From NCBI GenBank assembly GCA_902802755.1, contig CADCNH010000023.1:1-52810 (forward strand): a stretch of 52,810 nucleotides of DNA, in the 5' to 3' direction. Under the pieces are notes generated by a model. It made no database searches, was not told the origin of the DNA, and was given only the letters and a program-made list of their open reading frames with translations. Both the position numbers and the translations under genes were made by a program. Positions 1 to 9,247 of the stretch are shown piece after piece; the first letter of the stretch is position 1; every line of letters begins with the position of its first letter. Source of the stretch: an uncultured Bacteroidota bacterium. GTDB taxonomy: Bacteria; Bacteroidota; Bacteroidia; Bacteroidales; WCHB1-69.

Positions 1-2
1 TG

Positions 3-10
3 CAAAAGTA
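3..10 (-). promoter_or_regulatory. Bacteroidota -7 box, leftward
   Basis: On the minus strand this reads TACTTTTG followed by CA, matching the TAnnTTTG -7 consensus. It points out of the window, so it probably serves a gene beyond the left edge. Confidence 0.5.
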
Positions 11-67
11 CTACCTTTTTTTTATCTGGCAATACCTTTCGTAACTTTTTTTGCTTTTTTTTGCTAT

Positions 68-86
68 CTCACTGATTATCAGTGAG
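68..86. repeat. perfect 8-base palindrome (hairpin)
   Basis: CTCACTGA, three bases, then TCAGTGAG form a perfect hairpin in an otherwise AT-rich gene-free stretch from position 1 to 347. A-rich sequence follows on the plus side and the minus side has poly-T-like tracts about 15 bases further on. It could be a terminator or a dispersed palindrome. Nothing else recognisable was seen in this stretch except the promoter at 320. Confidence 0.5.
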
Positions 87-319
87 AAAAAATTTATATT
101 TTCAAGATTTTTCGGTTAATAACTTCCATTTTTTGTCGATTTTTTGGCATAATAGGGGTATAAGTTTGGAACAAATTTCGGAGTTTTCGGAGAAAATTTG
201 ATTTTTTGCCGCAAAATGAATGAGACGACAAGTATATTTTGGGGACAAAAAAACATGGGATAAGGCACAAATTTTCTTACAAAAATTTGTACGTCTGTGC
301 TAAATTCAAGAATTATACG

Positions 320-327
320 TACTTTTG
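320..327 (+). promoter_or_regulatory. -7 box of the T9SS cargo gene at 348
   Basis: TACTTTTG followed by CAC fits TAnnTTTG. It lies inside the longest possible reading frame (from a GTG at 297), which argues that translation begins further on, at the TTG at 348. Confidence 0.65.
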
Positions 328-347
328 CACCCTCAAAAACGAAAAAT

Positions 348-2936
348 TTGAAAAAAGCCCTTATATATATAATATTGTTATTTTTTACCATTCCGTTGTG
401 GGCTACTCATCAACGGTCGGGGGAAATCACATACGAGCATCTGTACGGGCTAACCTATCGTTTCACCATCATAACCTATACCTATACGCCAAGTCCAGCC
501 GACAGACCTGAGATTGAGGTGTTTTGGGGTGATGGGAGCACTTCCATCATTCCGCGTTACGCCAAAAACAACATGGAAAACGATATCAGCCGGAATGTTT
601 ATATAGGTGAACATACTTACGCGGGTAACGGCATATATACCATTTCTTTTGAAGACCCCAACCGTAATGCGGGTATTGTAAACATTCCAAATTCCGTCAA
701 TATTCCATTTTACATAGAATCAACACTTATTATCAATCCTTTTTTAGGCAGTAACAATTCCCCGGATTTGCTCAATCCCCCTATAGATAACGGATGTACA
801 AACATACCTTATTACCATAATCCCGGTGCCTACGATTCGGACGGCTACAGTTTGTCATTCAGTCTGATCACTTGTCGCGGATACGAGGGGGAGGACATTC
901 CCGGCTATACGCTGCCTCACGCGTCCAGTCATATCAGCATCGACCCTGTTACAGGTGATTTCGTATGGGACAGTCCCACCATGGCTGGCGAATACAATAT
1001 TGCCATCCTCATTCAGGAATGGCGGCAAGGAGTGCTGATTGGCAGTGTGGTGCGCGATATGCAAATCACCATTAGTGCATGCAACAACAGACCCCCCGTA
1101 ATTGAAGCGTCCGACACTTGCGTTACAGCTGGAACTCTCATTCACATGCCAATAACTGCAACTGACCCTGATGGTGGTGAAGTGACCTTGACAGCTACCG
1201 GATCATGCTTCCAAATCCCATCGCCCGCCTATTTTCCAGGCAATAGCAGCATCTCGCCCGTAAGCTCTTTCTTCACCTGGCAGACCTCTTGCGGCCATAT
1301 CAGTGCCAGTCCCTACTCTGTCTTTTTCAAAGCTGTAGATAGTGGTCCCCAAGTGGCGTTGAGTAATTACAAAACCATCTATATCACCGTAGTCGCTCCT
1401 AAACCCGACAGTTTGGAAGCTGTTGCTGTAGGCAATACCATTCATTTATCGTGGAATCCATACAGTTGCACCAATGGTGTAGGCTTCAGAATATACCGCC
1501 GAAACGGAAGCAATCCATTTGAGCCCGCCGAATGTGAAACAGGCATGCCTGACGACCAAGGATACTATCTCATCGGAACAACCAATAATATATATGATAC
1601 CAATTTTATTGACAATGGTTCTGTAAGGCCATTATACCATGGTAATGAATACTGTTATCGTATTACAGCTTTCTTTGCCGATGGTGCTGAAAGCTATGTG
1701 TCTGATGAAGCCTGTACGCGTTTGGCCAACGATGCTCCCCTTATCACACATATCGACGTGGAAGATACGCATGAAAGCAATGGCAGCATTTATGTCTCGT
1801 GGCATAAGCCCACCGAGTTTGACAGTCTTCAATTCCCAGGTCCAGAATATCAGTATAAGATATTCAGAAAAACACGATACGGTTCAAGTGCATATTCACA
1901 AATTGGCACTACTTTCTCGATGAATGACACCAGTTATACTGACTTAGGATTAAATACGGCAGAACAGGATTATTTGTACATGATTGAATTCTGGGGTATG
2001 GCCAATGATTCCTTGCAATTCATTGAAAAATCCGATGTAAGTTCTTCCGTTTATCTGAACATAGAATCCATGGATAAAAAGCTGAAATTGTATTGGAATG
2101 AGCAGGTATCATGGGAAAACCAAAGCTACACTATTTTCAGGCTGAGTGAGGACCTGCACAGCTGGGATTCCATTGCCGAAACCTCTGAACGGTTTTATAT
2201 AGATGAAAATCTGGAGAACGAAAAAGATTACTGTTATTATATACGTTCGAAAGGTGGTTATTTTATTCCTGACAGTTTGTATCCTCTATACAACAAATCA
2301 CAGAAAAACTGCGGCACCCCCATTGATAATGTTCCTCCGGAAATCCCTGTTTTAGAAGTCACAACAGACTGTCAATCAGTTTTTTTAGAATGGGAATTCA
2401 GCACTCCTGAAGCCGCCGCCGAAGTGAAAACCTTTTACATATATTACAAACCGACTTTAGACGAAATTTTCCATTTGATTGATTCATTGGACTATTCTTA
2501 TTGCAACCAGGCACGATGCAGTTATACCATCACCTATCTGCCTTTTGTCACAGGTTGTTTTGCATTGGCATCAGCTGATTTCAACCATAATATTTCAAAC
2601 AGGACAGATTCGGTCTGTTTTGATGTGGATGACTGCATGGATTACCGATTGCCCAATGTGTTCACACCCAATGGTGATGGAGTAAACGACCTGTTCCAGC
2701 CCTATCAGCCTTACAGCAATGTGGAGAAAATCGACATGACCATATACAACAGATGGGGACGCAAAGTGTTTCACACCGAAGAGCCCAATATCAACTGGGA
2801 TGGCAAGGATTATCTGTCTAAAGAAACATGCTCCGACGGAACCTATTTCTACAGCTGTGATGTTTATCTGCATTCATTGACAGGCATTGTCGTAAAGCCA
2901 TTGCACGGAAGCATTACCCTGATTACCAGCAGATAG
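348..2936 (+). CDS. secreted multidomain protein with T9SS type B (CHU_C) sorting domain
   Basis: This is a predicted exported protein of 862 residues. I chose the TTG at 348 because it lies just after the -7 box and gives a clean signal peptide: a Lys-Lys start, a hydrophobic core and cleavage near LWA. The frame is open back to a GTG at 297, but that codon precedes the promoter box. The middle has a cadherin-like stretch (TDPDGGEVTLT) followed by fibronectin type III-like modules. The last 85 or so residues hold the gliding-motility C-terminal signature: FTPNGDGVNDLF, then YNRWGRKVF, then W-DGK and GTYFY. In known T9SS type B substrates this domain directs export through the outer-membrane translocon; that translocon, SprA, is encoded at 40.2 kb. 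The function of the body is unknown; adhesion or matrix attachment is only a guess. Confidence 0.85.
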   Translation: MKKALIYIILLFFTIPLWATHQRSGEITYEHLYGLTYRFTIITYTYTPSPADRPEIEVFWGDGSTSIIPRYAKNNMENDISRNVYIGEHTYAGNGIYTISFEDPNRNAGIVNIPNSVNIPFYIESTLIINPFLGSNNSPDLLNPPIDNGCTNIPYYHNPGAYDSDGYSLSFSLITCRGYEGEDIPGYTLPHASSHISIDPVTGDFVWDSPTMAGEYNIAILIQEWRQGVLIGSVVRDMQITISACNNRPPVIEASDTCVTAGTLIHMPITATDPDGGEVTLTATGSCFQIPSPAYFPGNSSISPVSSFFTWQTSCGHISASPYSVFFKAVDSGPQVALSNYKTIYITVVAPKPDSLEAVAVGNTIHLSWNPYSCTNGVGFRIYRRNGSNPFEPAECETGMPDDQGYYLIGTTNNIYDTNFIDNGSVRPLYHGNEYCYRITAFFADGAESYVSDEACTRLANDAPLITHIDVEDTHESNGSIYVSWHKPTEFDSLQFPGPEYQYKIFRKTRYGSSAYSQIGTTFSMNDTSYTDLGLNTAEQDYLYMIEFWGMANDSLQFIEKSDVSSSVYLNIESMDKKLKLYWNEQVSWENQSYTIFRLSEDLHSWDSIAETSERFYIDENLENEKDYCYYIRSKGGYFIPDSLYPLYNKSQKNCGTPIDNVPPEIPVLEVTTDCQSVFLEWEFSTPEAAAEVKTFYIYYKPTLDEIFHLIDSLDYSYCNQARCSYTITYLPFVTGCFALASADFNHNISNRTDSVCFDVDDCMDYRLPNVFTPNGDGVNDLFQPYQPYSNVEKIDMTIYNRWGRKVFHTEEPNINWDGKDYLSKETCSDGTYFYSCDVYLHSLTGIVVKPLHGSITLITSR

Positions 2937-2990
2937 TCAGCAGATGGTCAGCAGCAATTACTAATATCGTAGGCGTAGCACATTACATTT

Positions 2991-3689
2991 TTAATGGGCA
3001 CAGGCCAGCGTAGCAACGCTGACACGTACTCTTTCAATTTTTTCAAGTTGTGTAATTGCTGCCTCCATGGTAGCGCCTGTCGTCAGCACATCGTCGCAAA
3101 TCAACACATGTTTTCCTGTTATTTTTTCAGTATCGGCGGTGACAAACACACTCTTCACATTCTCCCACCGACTAAAACGACTTTTTTTCGTCTGCGTTTC
3201 CGTAAATTCACTCCTAAGTAGCACATCAGTGAAATAAGGGATGTTCATACTTCTGGTTAAACCCATGGCAATCCACTCACTCTGATTATAGCCACGCATT
3301 CGCAATTTCTTAGGATGTAGGGGAATCGGCACGATGCAATCCACAGACTGATAATACGGACTTTTCAGCAACTGCCTACCATACATTTCACCCAAGAAAC
3401 ACCCCACTTCCTTGTCTCCCTTGTATTTCAACGCATGGAGAATATGCTGCACTTTATTACCTTTTTTGTAAAAAAGCATGGAAGCCACCTTTTCTACCGG
3501 CACTCTTCCCATGAAGATATAGTCCAGCGGCGAATTTTCCATCAAATGATAATTGGTTTCTGGCAGATGCATCAGACAAGACAAGCAGAAGTGTGATTCA
3601 TTCTGCATCAAAGCATTACCGCAGGCCACACAGGAACGAGGATAAAATATCGAAACAAAATTATTCAGAAGTTGTTTTATTTTGTTCAT
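2991..3689 (-). CDS. ComF family phosphoribosyltransferase-like protein
   Basis: The product has 232 residues, the usual ComF length. An N-terminal zinc-ribbon has paired cysteines (CVACGN and CLSC). The C-terminal half is a type I phosphoribosyltransferase fold with the PRPP-loop motif ICDDVLTTGAT. The start at 3689 (MNKIKQLL) is preferred over a 26-residue longer form because the extension has no family resemblance and runs back into the divergent promoter region. In competent bacteria ComF helps take up single-stranded DNA; in Bacteroidota the role is unproven. The gene is divergent from the coiled-coil gene at 3750, with overlapping promoter regions. Confidence 0.88.
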   Translation of the reverse strand: MNKIKQLLNNFVSIFYPRSCVACGNALMQNESHFCLSCLMHLPETNYHLMENSPLDYIFMGRVPVEKVASMLFYKKGNKVQHILHALKYKGDKEVGCFLGEMYGRQLLKSPYYQSVDCIVPIPLHPKKLRMRGYNQSEWIAMGLTRSMNIPYFTDVLLRSEFTETQTKKSRFSRWENVKSVFVTADTEKITGKHVLICDDVLTTGATMEAAITQLEKIERVRVSVATLACAH

Positions 3690-3706
3690 AGAGCACAATA
3701 AATTAG

Positions 3707-3742
3707 TATTTTTGCGTTTTAAAAATATCGGATTCAAAAATA
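3707..3742. promoter_or_regulatory. overlapping divergent promoters
   Basis: A plus-strand -7 box (TATTTTTG, 3707-3714) serves the gene at 3750 and a minus-strand -7 box (TATTTTTG, 3735-3742) serves the ComF gene. The two boxes face opposite ways and are only 20 bases apart, so the two RNA polymerases would compete or the genes would be co-controlled. Confidence 0.6.
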
Positions 3743-3749
3743 CATAAAA

Positions 3750-4670
3750 ATGGAAAATAATAATCAAGAAAAAGAAAAAAATCCCTTAAAAAAATGGGTA
3801 ATTATTTTAGGTGCTTTGTGTGCAGTGCTCTTATTCACCACTTTGTATTTCGGCTTTTTTGCCAAACCCGTATTCAACACTGAATACACACAAGTCACGC
3901 AGGAGAAGGAAAATCTTCAAGCCGAATTGGACGCCTTATTGGCTGAACATGAGCAAATCAAGAGCGAGTATGGTGAACTTTCTGAATTATTGAGCGAGAA
4001 AGACAGCACCATCATGGCCAATGCCGCCGAAATTCAGAAATTGATCGCCTCACAAGCGGATTACAACAAAATCAAGAGACAGCTGCAGCGACTCCAAAAC
4101 ATTGCGCAAGAGTATGTTACTGAGATTGATCAATTATACACTGAAAACAAGGCTTTGAAGGAAGAGAACACTCAGGTGAAAGAGACGTTGGCACAAACAC
4201 AAGTTGAAAAAGCCCAACTTGAACGACACAAAGACAGCTTGAACACCAAGATATCGGGTGCGGCAGTATTCAAAGCATACAATATCAAGAGCAATGCGGT
4301 GTATTACAAATCAAAAGGTGATGAAGTGGAAACTGAAAAAGCATCCCGCGCCGAAGCCCTGAAAACCACATTGACATTGGCTGAAAACTCACTGTTACCA
4401 AGCGGTCCAGTGAATCTGTACTGTCGTATCGCCATTCCTGAAACGGGAAGAGTCCTTACTCCTGGCGCAGGAGATGCCTACACTTTTGTCAATGATGGCC
4501 AGCGACTGCAATACACTGCCAAAACCACAGTGGATTACAACAACAAGGCACAGAATGTGACTTTGAAATGGGACATTCGCGACAACGACAAAGCCGTCAA
4601 GGGCAGATACATTGTCCAGTTGTTCACCGACAACGCCTATTTGGGAGAAAGCTATATAACGCTAAAATAA
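3750..4670 (+). CDS. membrane-anchored coiled-coil protein, unknown function
   Basis: I do not recognise a named family. The 306-residue product has a short Lys/Glu-rich cytoplasmic start, one membrane segment at about residues 16-38 and a long heptad-rich coiled coil at about 50-170. A compact beta-rich C-terminal domain of about 130 residues follows, with no low-complexity sequence. The topology is consistent with an inner-membrane protein whose coiled coil reaches into the periplasm. The stop codon region overlaps the end of the convergent lipid kinase gene by 9 bases, so there is no room for a terminator between them. A role in envelope organisation is possible but not shown. Confidence 0.75.
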   Translation: MENNNQEKEKNPLKKWVIILGALCAVLLFTTLYFGFFAKPVFNTEYTQVTQEKENLQAELDALLAEHEQIKSEYGELSELLSEKDSTIMANAAEIQKLIASQADYNKIKRQLQRLQNIAQEYVTEIDQLYTENKALKEENTQVKETLAQTQVEKAQLERHKDSLNTKISGAAVFKAYNIKSNAVYYKSKGDEVETEKASRAEALKTTLTLAENSLLPSGPVNLYCRIAIPETGRVLTPGAGDAYTFVNDGQRLQYTAKTTVDYNNKAQNVTLKWDIRDNDKAVKGRYIVQLFTDNAYLGESYITLK

Positions 4671-5543
4671 AACCTTTAGACTAAGAGGTTTTACTTCCAC
4701 CAGCAAATCCTTATCCATCATAACAGGTTCGCCGTCGATATTCACGACGGCGTTTTTTTTGCGTTGCACAAAAATCTTTTTAGCCTGCAGAGACTGGAAA
4801 TACGGGGAAAAATGGATATGTCCCGCCAGCAATTGGGTAGCCACAAAAGGAGCGGCAGGAAGAATAGGTTTCTTCAGAATGCAAACATCCAGCAAACCAT
4901 CATCCAACACCGCCTTAGGCGCGATTTTCGCCTCGTAACCGAATTGGTTTGAATTAGCGAAAGTGACCATCAGCGGCCTACTGTCGAATGTGACATTATC
5001 ATTCAAAGTGATGGTGCAACTGTCAATCTGTGCATGGAGATACTTTTCCACAGCTATTTTGGAATAGGTCAAAAAACCACGATGTCCATCTTTGGCAAAG
5101 GCATCGGCAGTTTCGGCATCCAGGCCAAAACCCGCAATGCTCACAAAAGGCACACCATTGACGAGGGCTGTATCGATACTTTTCGACCGGCATTTATTGA
5201 TCACCTTTTTGATGGCATTTGGAGGTTGTAACGGAAGATGCATCATACGTGCCAAGCCGTTGCCGGAGCCAAACGGCACAATTGCCAAGGTGCAATCGCT
5301 TCCGATAAGAGTCTGCGCCACCTCATTCACCGTGCCATCACCACCCACAGCGGCCACAATATCGATTCCTCTGCCAATAGCTTCCTCTGCCAGCTGCTTA
5401 CCGTGGCCTTTTGCCTGGGTGTATAGCAACTCGTAATCATAAAGCGATTTATCCAACAACGCTTCCACCCATAAAGGGAACATCTCTTTTTTCCCTTTTC
5501 CGGCAATAGGATTAACGATAAACAGAATCTTTTTCTTTTCCAT
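4662..5543 (-). CDS. diacylglycerol kinase family lipid kinase (YegS/DgkB-like)
   Basis: The 293-residue product has the DAGK catalytic fold: an N-terminal NPIAGKGK nucleotide loop, VGGDGTVNEV near residue 68 and PFGSGNGLAR near residue 96. The C-terminal half ends with the NIDGEP strand typical of YegS/DgkB proteins. These enzymes phosphorylate diacylglycerol or related lipids using ATP. The start at 5543 (MEKKKILF) follows the -7 box by only four bases, which suggests a leaderless transcript. The gene is divergent from the LTA-synthase-like gene at 5780. Such transferases release diacylglycerol, so recycling by this kinase is a plausible link, though inferred. Confidence 0.88.
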   Translation of the reverse strand: MEKKKILFIVNPIAGKGKKEMFPLWVEALLDKSLYDYELLYTQAKGHGKQLAEEAIGRGIDIVAAVGGDGTVNEVAQTLIGSDCTLAIVPFGSGNGLARMMHLPLQPPNAIKKVINKCRSKSIDTALVNGVPFVSIAGFGLDAETADAFAKDGHRGFLTYSKIAVEKYLHAQIDSCTITLNDNVTFDSRPLMVTFANSNQFGYEAKIAPKAVLDDGLLDVCILKKPILPAAPFVATQLLAGHIHFSPYFQSLQAKKIFVQRKKNAVVNIDGEPVMMDKDLLVEVKPLSLKVLF

Positions 5544-5547
5544 AATG

Positions 5548-5555
5548 CAAAGGTA
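5548..5555 (-). promoter_or_regulatory. -7 box of the lipid kinase, leaderless arrangement
   Basis: The minus strand reads TACCTTTG, then CATT, then the ATG. Transcription in Bacteroidota usually starts a few bases after this box, which places the first nucleotide at or next to the start codon. Confidence 0.6.
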
Positions 5556-5710
5556 CACAAAATTCCCGAATTATACACAAACAGATGAAATTTATCGTTG
5601 GAACACGATCCATTGCGCCTGAAGGGAAAAATAGGAAAAAGGAAGAAAAAAAACACGACATGGCATCGGCAGAAGAAAATTTCCCGCGGCTATCGCTTGA
5701 TTTTTTGCAT

Positions 5711-5740
5711 TTTGTATTTCAAGATTTTTATGTAACTTTG
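5711..5740 (+). promoter_or_regulatory. promoter of the sulfatase-fold transferase
   Basis: TTTG (5711-5714), 18 bases, then TAACTTTG (5733-5740) is close to the Bacteroidota consensus TTTG-N19-TAnnTTTG. It lies within the upstream part of a longer reading frame and sets the start at 5780. Confidence 0.7.
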
Positions 5741-5779
5741 CAAGAATATAATGTTCAACTTCCAAAATCAAGAAAAAAA

Positions 5780-7729
5780 ATGAGGAAATTTTTTCAGAAT
5801 GATTTTATTGTACTGATTTTCAGATTATTAATACTATACCTTATCTTGCTTATCACGCAGGTGGTTTTTTATTTCTATAACCAAAGTATTGTAGGAAATA
5901 TCCAACTGTCGGCATTACCCATGATGTTTAAAGGGGCCTTGAAATTCAACACCATTTCCATACTGTACCTCAACACTGTTTTTCTTGTCCTTTCATTGAT
6001 TCCGTTCAAATTCAGGGAGAAAAAATGGTATCAGCAAATGCTTTTTTGGATATATACCATTTCGAACTCCCTTGGAATCGTGGTCATGAATTTAGTTGAT
6101 GCCGTATATTATCGTTACACATTCAAACGTATCACCTCGGAAGAGCTGCATTTTTTCAAGGAAAACGACAATACGGGAGACATCATTTGGAAATCCATGG
6201 GTGAGAATTGGTATCTCGTGCTCATTGGCATTGCCTTGATAGCCCTGATGGTATTTTTATACAAAAAGATAAAATACTCTGGCTCAGTTATTTCCAAGAA
6301 AGCCATTTATTATCCCCTTCACATCCTATTGTTGGGTGTGGGCGTATTCTTTTACATTTTTGGTATCAGAAGTTCCTTCGACCTCAAAGCGAGACCCGTA
6401 ACGCTCAGCTATGCGGCATTTTACACCCAATCGGCTCCACAGACCTCTGTTATTTTAAGCAATCCGTTCTGCACTTTACGGACCTTGCGCATGAAGGATT
6501 TTCAGGTATTGGAATACTTTGACGAGCAAGAAGCCGAAGCTATTTTCACGCCATACCACTACCCTGCCGGTGATTTCAAATATCAGATAGGCAAGAAAAA
6601 CATTGTGCTTTTTGTATTGGAGAGTTTCAACAGGGAGCACTCCAAATTCATGATGCCGCACCTCAACGAAGGCAATGGCTACACCCCATTTTTGGATTCC
6701 CTGATGCAAGAAGGTTTCGCTTTCACCAACACCTTCAGCAATGGCCGGAAATCCATTGAATCGCTGCCTTCCATATTGGTTTCCATACCATCCTATAAAA
6801 AGCCTTTCCCCCTGCTGCCCGAATCGGTAGGTGAAATGCACGCCTTGCCAGCCATTTTGGAGAATGATTACGGCTATAGCACTCACTTTTTCTGCGGCAC
6901 CACCGAGAACCAGATGGGTTTCGAGGCCATCGGAAAAATGGCAGGCATCCGTAACTTCTACAACCGTACCCATTTCGAGAAGTTGCATCCCGGAGAAAAC
7001 CGTTCCAACGTATGGGGAATTTGGGACATGGATTTCCTACTTTATTTCGAACAGGAATTAAATAAGATTGACGCCCCGTTTTTTGCCACTTTTTACACGC
7101 TGACCTCGCACCATCCTTTTGTGCTTCCCGAGGAATATCAAGGGAAAATGCCTACTGGCGTGAACCCTTTGCAACCGTGTGTTGCCTACACAGATTTATC
7201 CATCCGCAAGTTCTTCGAGAAAGCCTCCAAGGAGCCCTGGTTTGAGAACACCCTGTTTATTTTCGTGGCCGACCATGCCAGCGGATACAATGCTTACGAG
7301 GAATCGCAGACCGCCAAGGGAAGCACAGCCATCATTTACTTCATGTACACTCCGGACCATTCGCTTCAAGGCATCAGCAACGAGGTGGTACAGCAGTTGG
7401 ACATTATGCCCACCGTTCTGGGACTCATGGGCTATGAAAAGCCCTATTTCGCCTTCGGCAGAGACTTGTTCAACGAACCCGAACGCAAAGCGATTGCCAC
7501 CAATTGTGTGAATCAGATTTACCAATGTATCACAGACTCTCTTAGCCTTTATATGGACGATGAAAACACACTTTATGCATACACTGCCACGGACACACTA
7601 CAACAACACGACATTCTTGATTTGACCAATCCCGGACAAAAGACGATAGACGACTATTTCAAAGCCATTCTTCAGTCATACACTACGCATATCCGTAAAA
7701 AATCATACGTTGTTCCCCAACAAAAATAA
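5780..7729 (+). CDS. LTA synthase family / sulfatase-fold phosphoglycerol transferase-like membrane protein
   Basis: The protein has 649 residues. Several hydrophobic membrane segments fill about residues 10-210, followed by a periplasmic sulfatase-type (PF00884) domain. Visible motifs are NIVLFVLESFNREHS near 273 (metal-binding Glu), NGRKSIESLPS near 320 (nucleophile region, Ser or Thr type), TSHHPF near 445 and FVADHASG near 495 (metal-binding Asp-His). LtaS-like enzymes move phosphoglycerol from phosphatidylglycerol; related proteins move phosphoethanolamine. Bacteroidota lack lipoteichoic acid, so the acceptor here is probably another envelope glycan. The start at 5780 follows a good promoter; a 65-residue upstream extension would span that promoter and is rejected. 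Confidence 0.85.
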   Translation: MRKFFQNDFIVLIFRLLILYLILLITQVVFYFYNQSIVGNIQLSALPMMFKGALKFNTISILYLNTVFLVLSLIPFKFREKKWYQQMLFWIYTISNSLGIVVMNLVDAVYYRYTFKRITSEELHFFKENDNTGDIIWKSMGENWYLVLIGIALIALMVFLYKKIKYSGSVISKKAIYYPLHILLLGVGVFFYIFGIRSSFDLKARPVTLSYAAFYTQSAPQTSVILSNPFCTLRTLRMKDFQVLEYFDEQEAEAIFTPYHYPAGDFKYQIGKKNIVLFVLESFNREHSKFMMPHLNEGNGYTPFLDSLMQEGFAFTNTFSNGRKSIESLPSILVSIPSYKKPFPLLPESVGEMHALPAILENDYGYSTHFFCGTTENQMGFEAIGKMAGIRNFYNRTHFEKLHPGENRSNVWGIWDMDFLLYFEQELNKIDAPFFATFYTLTSHHPFVLPEEYQGKMPTGVNPLQPCVAYTDLSIRKFFEKASKEPWFENTLFIFVADHASGYNAYEESQTAKGSTAIIYFMYTPDHSLQGISNEVVQQLDIMPTVLGLMGYEKPYFAFGRDLFNEPERKAIATNCVNQIYQCITDSLSLYMDDENTLYAYTATDTLQQHDILDLTNPGQKTIDDYFKAILQSYTTHIRKKSYVVPQQK

Positions 7730-7766
7730 CAAACGACATTCATTATTTCAATCTAAAAATAAATTG

Positions 7767-9062
7767 ATGAAACAAGTAGATCCGAAAAACATACAAATAG
7801 CGAAAAACATATTGTCGCCCAAGGTTGACAGCAAGTTGGTCACCCATCTGAATTCCTGCGTACACTGCGGACTATGCGGTACCAGTTGCCTCTTTTACAA
7901 GAGCTATGACGACCCTAAATTCATTCCCGGCAAGAAGGTCGATTTGGTGGCTTCCATCTACCGCAGATACTGCACTTTCATCGGGAAAGTGGCTCCCGCA
8001 TTGGTTCATGCCAGAGACTTGGACGATGACACCATCGCCGAAATGGTGGACTCGCTATACGGAGCCTGTACCATGTGCGGACGCTGCGTGAAGCACTGCT
8101 CAATCGGCGTTGACATACCCTTCGTGGTGCGCACCGGACGCCGCATGTTAGCCGCCATGGGCTATGTACCCAAAACGCTGCAGGCCACCGTGGATGCCGC
8201 CATCAACACAGGCAACAACATGGGCATTCCCGAAGAGGAATACACCGATACCATCCAATGGATGGAAGAGGATTTGCAAGACGAGCTGGAAGACGAAAAT
8301 GCCCGCATTCCCTTGAATGAGGAAGGCAAAGAAATGCTTTACACGCTCAACCCCCGCGAGCCCAAATTTTTCCCGCTGTCCATTGCCGCCGCAGCCAAGA
8401 TTTTCTATGCTGCCAAAGCCGACTGGACCCTGTCGTCAAAGATGTACGACGTGACCAACTACGGCTATTTCTCGGGCAATGACCAAGAAGCCACCCAAAT
8501 TGCCAAGAACATGTTTGACGAAATGGAGAAATTAGGCTGCAAAACCTTGGTATTAGGCGAATGCGGCCATGGTTCCAGAGCCTTGCGTTGGGAAGCTCCG
8601 AACTATCTGAAAAACAAACCGGGCTTCAAAATGATTACTTTGGTGGAACTCATTGAAGAATACATCAAAAGCGGCAAAATCAAGTTGGACAAGACGTTGA
8701 ACACCAAAAAATACACCATCCACGACCCCTGCAATATCACACGAAATGGAGGTTTGTTCAACAGCCTGCGTTTTGTGACGAAACAGGCGGTTCCCGAGCT
8801 TATTGAAATGGATCCCTACGGCAACGACAATTTCTGCTGCGGTGGCGGTGGCGGCATGCTGGCCATGAGCGAATACAACGAGCGCCGACTCAAAGTGGGC
8901 GAAATCAAAGCCAAGCAAATCAAAGCCACTGGCGCCAATGTTGTGATTACTCCTTGTCACAATTGTGTCGATCAGCTGATGCAGATCAACCATCACTACA
9001 AGCTCAACGTGGAGATTAAATCGGTGGCAGAGATTGTGGCGGATGCCCTTGTGTTAAGTTGA
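7767..9062 (+). CDS. (Fe-S)-binding protein, HdrD/DsrK/TmcB-like
   Basis: The 431-residue product starts with a dicluster ferredoxin domain holding two cysteine sets, CVHCGLCGTSC and CTMCGRCVKHC, each suited to a [4Fe-4S] cluster. The C-terminal half carries CCG-type cysteine motifs (LGECGHGSR, HDPCNITR, NFCCGGGGG, TPCHNC), as in heterodisulfide-reductase subunit D relatives that mediate thiol-disulfide or quinone-linked electron transfer. It begins 37 bases after the transferase gene and is probably cotranscribed, but no obvious functional link or redox partner gene is nearby. The start at 7767 is preferred because a 19-residue upstream extension overlaps the previous gene and lacks family character. 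The exact substrate is unknown. Confidence 0.8.
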   Translation: MKQVDPKNIQIAKNILSPKVDSKLVTHLNSCVHCGLCGTSCLFYKSYDDPKFIPGKKVDLVASIYRRYCTFIGKVAPALVHARDLDDDTIAEMVDSLYGACTMCGRCVKHCSIGVDIPFVVRTGRRMLAAMGYVPKTLQATVDAAINTGNNMGIPEEEYTDTIQWMEEDLQDELEDENARIPLNEEGKEMLYTLNPREPKFFPLSIAAAAKIFYAAKADWTLSSKMYDVTNYGYFSGNDQEATQIAKNMFDEMEKLGCKTLVLGECGHGSRALRWEAPNYLKNKPGFKMITLVELIEEYIKSGKIKLDKTLNTKKYTIHDPCNITRNGGLFNSLRFVTKQAVPELIEMDPYGNDNFCCGGGGGMLAMSEYNERRLKVGEIKAKQIKATGANVVITPCHNCVDQLMQINHHYKLNVEIKSVAEIVADALVLS

Positions 9063-9118
9063 AAACTGAAAACTGAAAGTTGAATTAATACTAATGAGAC
9101 AATGGACTAATTGAATTA

Positions 9119-9192
9119 TGGGGAGTCTCGCACTTCGTGTTCGAGGGGAGTTGGGTTTCACCCAAGGGGAGTTTCGCTATGCTCAAGGGGAG
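9119..9192. repeat. GGGGAG-spaced intergenic repeat, copy 1
   Basis: Four GGGGAG cores are separated by 16-20-base spacers, some self-complementary (for example GGGT-TTC-ACCC). The same design, with partly identical spacers, occurs at 37802-37877. It lies in the 185-base gap before pgk; no -7 box for pgk was found in that gap. Confidence 0.65.
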
Positions 9193-9247
9193 ATTATCAA
9201 TGTGTAAATCAGCAAATTCATATAAATAATTACTAAAACATAAAATT

